Shown here: positions 58,666-64,000 of the stretch, piece after piece
Numbering within the stretch: the first letter of the stretch is position 1
Layout: each line of letters opens with the position of its first letter
NCBI RefSeq assembly: GCF_964275005.1
Contig: NC_092706.1
Location: 26,198,942 to 26,262,941 of the forward strand
Length of the DNA stretch: 64,000 nt
Source: Diadema setosum
Lineage: Eukaryota > Echinodermata > Echinoidea > Diadematoida > Diadematidae
Direction: 5' to 3'
Notes under the pieces: generated by a model
Told to the model about the DNA's origin: nothing
The model's database searches: none
The model's input: only the letters and a program-made list of their open reading frames with translations
Position numbers and translations under genes: made by a program

Positions 58666-58828
58666 CTTGGAAGAGGCCAAAAGTTTTTTGTGAAAGGGAA
58701 ATAATATTGATTTTATTCGGCCCTTCGGTCCTCCTTACACCTTCGATCGAACTTCGCCCATTCATAACATACACATGGAGCAACAGCCACTTCGCATTCA
58801 CAATACACTACCCCACTGTCACCTGTAC

Positions 58829-58843
58829 GTTTACCCTAGCAAC
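58829..58843 (-). promoter_or_regulatory. possible X-box (RFX site) upstream of ODAD4 exon A
   Basis: On the minus strand reads GTTGCTAGGGTAAAC, close to the RFX X-box consensus (GTTGCC-AT-GGCAAC type), 164-178 bases upstream of the exon A start codon. RFX factors commonly drive motile-cilia genes. The second half-site is imperfect, so this is tentative. Confidence 0.45.
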
Positions 58844-60348
58844 GTTAATGGGCATGCGCAATGTCAGCAGAGCGGGTGAGCCTCGCTCAAAGAGATTTTC
58901 CCCAGTGGTGGGGAGGAGAAAAATCTCTTTGGCCTAGCTAAAACAAAATAGATAGGGCGCCATCTTGCGCCTCGAACATTATAGCTGAAATTACAGTACA
59001 TGTACATAACATATATCTGCAATAAACATTCTATGCACCCACCAGTTGACTGATCTCTGTGGAATATGAGTGAATGCACCCTTGGCCTGTTTATCCACTG
59101 TTATAGTAGAGGTCAGAACACGATTTCCTCCCTTTTCTCCAGAACTGCTTGCTCCCCCATAGCTTTCTCACACGTTCTGGTTATTATTCGGGAGACCAAA
59201 TCAATTAGGAATAGTAAAATAATGAGGCTCGAGATAACTATAGATACGTAAGATGAAATGAGGCTCTGGATGTTTAACATGTTTAATATCATGGATTCAA
59301 ACCCATTACACCGGTGCGTTTATTTTGTGACAAGATGTCAGTCAAGTACCCACATGTACCCCTCTAGCCCCAGAATTAGACAAGTACAAGCATCATAGTA
59401 TACGTCAGGAAGGGGTAAGAGAGAGCTTCCATCTCCCTGGTATACGTGTTGCTTGTCGGGCAATGCAACGACAGCAGCTGTGTGAAGACTTAATAGGGTT
59501 CTCATTATGTTAAATTGGCACTTCTGAATATTGTGTGAAGCCATACTAAAAAAGAAGATTTTGTTGTTGAATGAGCTTCCATAAAATCGGAGCTAATAAT
59601 GAAACGGACAACACTAGTTTTAGAATTTCAATGACGTTTGATATGAAAGTGTTTTCACACGCAAGTAATAAACACAACTGCCAAGTAGTATCATGTGAAG
59701 ATTAAATTTAGATGTGGTGATTGTAGTTATTTTATTAATGTTGTTTTCACAAGCCTATGAAATATCAAAATAGAGTTAACCCTTTAGTAACTGAAGATTC
59801 CGTACATAATGGCCTATTGTTCCCTTTAATAAAAGGTACAGCAATATTACTCTCATTTCGATTTTTTTTTAAATCATGTAAAATAGCTCACTGCATATTA
59901 AATTGTTTTTGTTTGTGTTATAGCTTATGTTTATTTGAAAGCCTATAGACTTTATCAAGAGACTTCACGGTGTGTTACAAAAGTAATTCTGACATACTTA
60001 TGTTGACCTTTGACCTCTTTTCAAATTATGCTATAACAATATATTCTATGTACTGTATATATGAAAACAATGAAAAGGGTAAAGCCTAAAACTATTACCC
60101 CCCCCCCCAAAAAAAAAAAGAAAAAAACAAAGAAAGAAGAAAGCGAACGGGCGGTTTCCGGCGATTTAGACGCGCAGTTTCTGGCGGTTCAATTAAAATG
60201 TTCTACTCAAACAAATGCAAAAATATTTAAACAAATTTCTTTTTTTTTTCAGAAAATCAAAATTCAAACTAGCTTTTTAACTAACTTTTTTTTTTATCAT
60301 TATGATGGATTTGCTTAAAAATAAGCCTGGACGATCCTGCTCTTTTGT

Positions 60349-60712
60349 CTTAAAGGTCCTGTTTACCTTTGGGAACAGTGATTTAAATTTTTTTTTTTAA
60401 TAGCATATGTGTAGGTCTGTTGTACCACAAAACATCCTACATATAAAATTTTCGCGATAAAGCCTAAAATACAAGGAGATATCTGTATTTTTCTCAATAA
60501 ACCGTAACTGTAGACGGTTTAGCCTGGAAACATTCTTATTATAACCATTGTTCTCATTTGGTATATCATTTAACAATACTTCACATCGATTTTACCGATT
60601 CAAATTTTTGCAGTTGTTGTTTCTATCCCTAACTCACATTTTAGAACTATTTTAAAACACTAATGCTGGGTTTTTGTTTCATCTGCAAATGGTAAATTAT
60701 GCCTTTAAGTTT
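60349..60712. repeat. ~360-bp dispersed repeat, copy 1
   Basis: Starts aaaggtcctgtttaccttt and ends tgcaaatggtaaatta. Shares ccgtaactgtagacggttta and atataaaattttcgcgataa-like blocks with 63290-63650, same orientation. Confidence 0.88.
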
Positions 60713-60944
60713 TGCGTATAAATGCCAACGTGATTCATTATTTAAAAAAAAAAGGCAAAAGTATCTTGAGCATAACTAGAATAGTAATCTAACTCTTTTT
60801 CTTGAAAAGCCCTTTTATGTGCTCGTTACTTTTAATCTCACGAGATACGATATCTATTTTTTTTTGATAAAGTCATTACATATTTACACAGATATTTGGG
60901 ATTTGCAGAAGAGATTTTTTTTTTTCTTTTTTTTAGGGGGTTAC

Positions 60945-60948
60945 TTTG

Positions 60949-61016
<68 letters not shown>

Positions 61017-61026
61017 CATTACTATT
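60945..61026. repeat. (TTA)n microsatellite
   Basis: About 80 bases of att/tta units, ending in att-act-att variants. Confidence 0.95.
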
Positions 61027-61785
61027 ATTTGAACCCTTTCAGCATAACATTGCGTCTTGTGCTACTTTTTCCGACAGCACAATACATGTATTTGAAACCC
61101 CTCCATGTCCGAAGGATCAAGTAAGAGTTTCTCTTTCTCCCTCTATAATTATCCATTCATCACGATTCATGAATATTGCGTGTTCCGCGATTCATTGTTG
61201 AAACAGTCGACATTGTTTACCCGGTATCTTTTCTGTCTTTTTCCCCCTTAATGACTGAAGAGGAACGAGTGGAAAGTATTATGGCGTCCACTACAAGGAA
61301 AAATGCCTTATTCGCCTAAAGGATTAAACACTGTTAGGCGAGACGTCATTAAAAAGGGACTCTAAAAAAGCGTGATTCGCACGGCGCTCCCGCGCTCGAT
61401 TATTATTCACTCTTACCCATTCTACCCAATATTGGGTACCGGTATAGGTCTTTCGTTACAAAGCAAAATCAAAAAGAAAAGAAGGAAATAAACCCTTGTA
61501 CTCATTTTATCATGAGTCATCTATTATGACTATACCTACATGACGAGGCTGAGGGAAAACGTCCTAATCTTGTACAAACTTCGTCCCTGATGCTTCATCA
61601 AATTAGGTAATTGGACACTTCACGACAGCGGCAAGTCGTATAGATGAGGGCTTTCGTGACGAGCTTTGAATAAGGCGAAAGAGAACAATAGGCGATTGAC
61701 GAAGATCAAAATAATGGGAATCGTGTCGCAAGGAAAAGAGATCCAACGGATTTTCATGGCCGTTCCACTCACGGGCCGACAGACT

Positions 61786-61933
61786 ATTCATTCAACCGAT
61801 CGATAAAGACACTTAATTTCATTAAAGGACAACAGCGTCTTCGCGAATTACGTTATACCATTCATTCAACCGATCGATAAAGACACTTAATTTCATTAAA
61901 GGACAACAGCGTCTTCGCGAATTACGTTATACC
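61786..61933 (+). repeat. perfect 74-bp tandem duplication
   Basis: Two head-to-tail copies (61786-61859, 61860-61933) beginning attcattcaaccgatcgata are identical by eye. A hairpin aaggaggttctctcctcctt follows at once. Confidence 0.96.
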
Positions 61934-63289
61934 AAGGAGGTTCTCTCCTCCTTGGTTATACTAAATGAAAAGCAGCTCTTTTGTGACGCTGTGATGCTGC
62001 TGTTCAATGTATTGGAGACGATGTGTGTGGGGTGGAAGGGGGTGAGGAATCAATGGGAATATTACAAAAAAACAAAAAACAAAAACAAAAAACAATAACA
62101 AAAACCCATGAAGCATGTCTGTAAACACAGACTTTATTGCATATTGCTGAGAGCTTAAGATCGTTTTCGCGTGGGATTTACTTCGTGGAAAACTTTTTCG
62201 AAAACATTGTGCTGAAAAAAACAACAACAACATTTAGATTGAGCGTAGCAAAGTAGCAGTATACATGTATAAGATTGATTGAGAAATAGGTTGGGATTAT
62301 CATTACTGTCTTGTCTAGTTTCGAGTTCGTCATAATTATAGTCTTGTATGCATTATTTTTTCTATTTTTTTTTTTCTGTATCACTTTCATATCACTTTAC
62401 TGACTTCGTTTATTTCTCTGCATCCAATTAATAAAAACCAGTGTGTATTGCACATTCTTGTGAAATATCAAAAATAAATGATTGAACTCACATGTGTAAA
62501 GAAATAAATACCATAACGTTCATTAATTATCATTTCACGTTCAAACCTCACTCTATTAAAGGGAGAGAGAGAGAAAAAAAAAAGAATGCAATCGGAATAA
62601 AAGTTAAGAAACGGCTTCACAACTGATTTTCTATGATTGTTTTAGAATAACTGAAGATCGCCTTGACTAAAGTTCCCTTACAGAAGGCATGGTGGTATGT
62701 GTTATTTTCCCTTTACATCTCGGTAACAGATCGGCAATGAAATCATTCAAAAATATATTTATATCTCATACAATCATACCTATATACACTTAGTATGCAA
62801 TAATACATGTAGATTATGTACTACTGCAGTACCTCACAAAGTGTTGTAGATTTCCCATTTAGAAAGGACGACACATTAGGCTATTCATGGAAGGTATTAC
62901 TTTTGGAACGAATCATACGCTTTCCTCAATAAGGTCAGAAATGGTTTCACTAATCTTGGATAACATAGATCATATCCCATGGTATAAGCGTATAAACCAC
63001 TTGACGTTATCTTGCTATCCTTTTAAATTATGTCATGAACTGATCAACGACAAATTGATATCTAAAAAGCTTCTCACGACACCATACTCATTGGCAGCTA
63101 CGGACCGGACGGGTGTTCACGCTATGCCACAGGCTATCATATACAACTGTTGATTTTTTTTTTCTTCTCACCTCCCTCATTTTACCTAGAGGGGACCAAA
63201 ACACTGTCATCTACATTTCTTCCGATATAAACATTCTCACGGATTAGAAATACACAACTATCTACTGGATCGCAACAAAAAATAAATGT

Positions 63290-63650
63290 TAAAGGTCCTG
63301 TTTACCTTTGAAAGCAGTGATTTTAAAAATGTTTATGATATCACTTGTGATGCATATTGTGTAGGTCAGTTGTATCACAAAACATCATACTATATATAAT
63401 TTTCCCAATAAAGCCCAACATAATAACGAGATATCACTATTTTTCTCATCAAACCGTAACTGTAGACGGTTTAATCTGGAAACATTTCTATTATAACTAT
63501 TGTTCACATGTTGTATATTTAACAATACTTAACAATAGTTATGCTGGTTCAAATTTTTCACATTGGTTGTTTCTGTCCTTAAACTCACATTTTACAACTA
63601 TTTTGAAGCAGTAAAACTGGGATTTTGTTCCACCTGTAAATGGTAAATTA
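63290..63650. repeat. ~360-bp dispersed repeat, copy 2
   Basis: Direct-orientation partner of 60349-60712 with scattered substitutions and small indels, ending tgtaaatggtaaatta. Confidence 0.88.
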
Positions 63651-64000
63651 CTTTAGCTGACGCTGTGATGTTCCTACGATGTTCTAAAAAAATAGAAATG
63701 ACTGTGCCAAAAGCTTGTGTGAATTTGAATGATTAAAATCCTTCTTTGTTAATACGCAAGAGGCCTTCGATTGAAGACTAACAAACGAGCTCGGTAAAGG
63801 CAGCTGAGATCACAGTATTTCACAAGACCATAGCTGTGACCTTCAAAGTTTTGCTTGCATTTATATAATCTTATGCTAGGATTGCTTTTTAGGTAACATT
63901 GTGATTTCCATGCGCAGACTTATATGAAAGTCTCGTGAAAGGACATCATAACGAAAACAGCAGACCTGTAAATCACTCGTATACTGAGTATACATGGACG

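Larger units (their letters stand above)
58666..64000. other. gene-free right flank (ODAD4 upstream)
   Basis: No exon recognised. It holds the ODAD4 upstream region, a hairpin at 58880-58935 (caaagagattttccccagtg opposite aaaaatctctttgg), the repeats listed separately, and poly-A/T-rich sequence. Confidence 0.6.

Noticed and set aside
58860..58945. Hairpin near the ODAD4 5' end considered as a tRNA or structural RNA
   Set aside because: It is a simple inverted repeat around ccccagtggtgggg, with no tRNA arms or promoter boxes.
62887..63153. 88-codon open frame in the right flank
   Set aside because: Not recognised as any family, no splice context, no upstream signals; it may be a retroelement remnant or chance. 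A protein database search would decide.
1..64000. CRISPR arrays, operons, prophage or bacterial mobile elements
   Set aside because: Spliceosomal introns, LINEs, MITEs and microsatellites show this is an animal nuclear genome. No regularly spaced direct repeats of CRISPR type were seen.

Overview
This is a stretch of an intron-rich, A+T-rich animal nuclear genome full of short inverted-repeat transposons, microsatellites and LINE remnants. It carries parts of three conserved animal genes, all rebuilt here by reading splice sites, reading phase and family motifs by eye. The protein character, an outer-dynein-arm docking gene, CR1/L2-like LINE debris and many MITE families with ends of the TTTCATRAA type suggest a marine invertebrate deuterostome. 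An echinoderm is my best guess, but the species cannot be fixed from sequence alone.

Layout. (1) Minus strand, about 0.9-11.3 kb: the 5' half of a USP37-type deubiquitinase. Seven coding exons give the N-terminal PH-like domain, a basic/phospho-rich linker with a KEN box, and the residues just before the catalytic Cys box. The USP catalytic domain lies off the left edge. (2) 11.3-17.9 kb: divergent intergenic DNA with microsatellites, LINE tails, three copies of one dispersed repeat, a 142-bp-arm inverted repeat and a 243-bp near-zero-spacer palindrome just upstream of PRMT2. (3) Plus strand, 18.0-31.5 kb: a complete PRMT2 gene (SH3 domain plus type I arginine methyltransferase; 10 coding exons, 441 aa from the preferred ATG). 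(4) 31.5-39.1 kb: convergent intergenic DNA dominated by foldback elements. (5) Minus strand, 39.1-58.7 kb: a complete ODAD4 (TTC25) gene encoding the TPR docking factor for outer dynein arms of motile cilia. It appears to have two alternative first exons and two alternative last exons. (6) 58.7-64.0 kb: no recognisable gene; repeats, a (TTA)n tract, a 74-bp perfect tandem duplication and two copies of a roughly 360-bp dispersed repeat.

The three genes have no obvious common pathway (ubiquitin editing, arginine methylation/transcription, ciliary dynein docking); they are ordinary neighbours. The most notable signals are the perfect palindrome at the PRMT2 5' end, the alternative ends of ODAD4 (charge-opposite C-terminal tails), a partial exon duplication in PRMT2, a dispersed repeat carrying AGGTCA direct repeats 20 bp behind a PRMT2 splice donor, and a readable nested-transposon stratigraphy with CpG decay.
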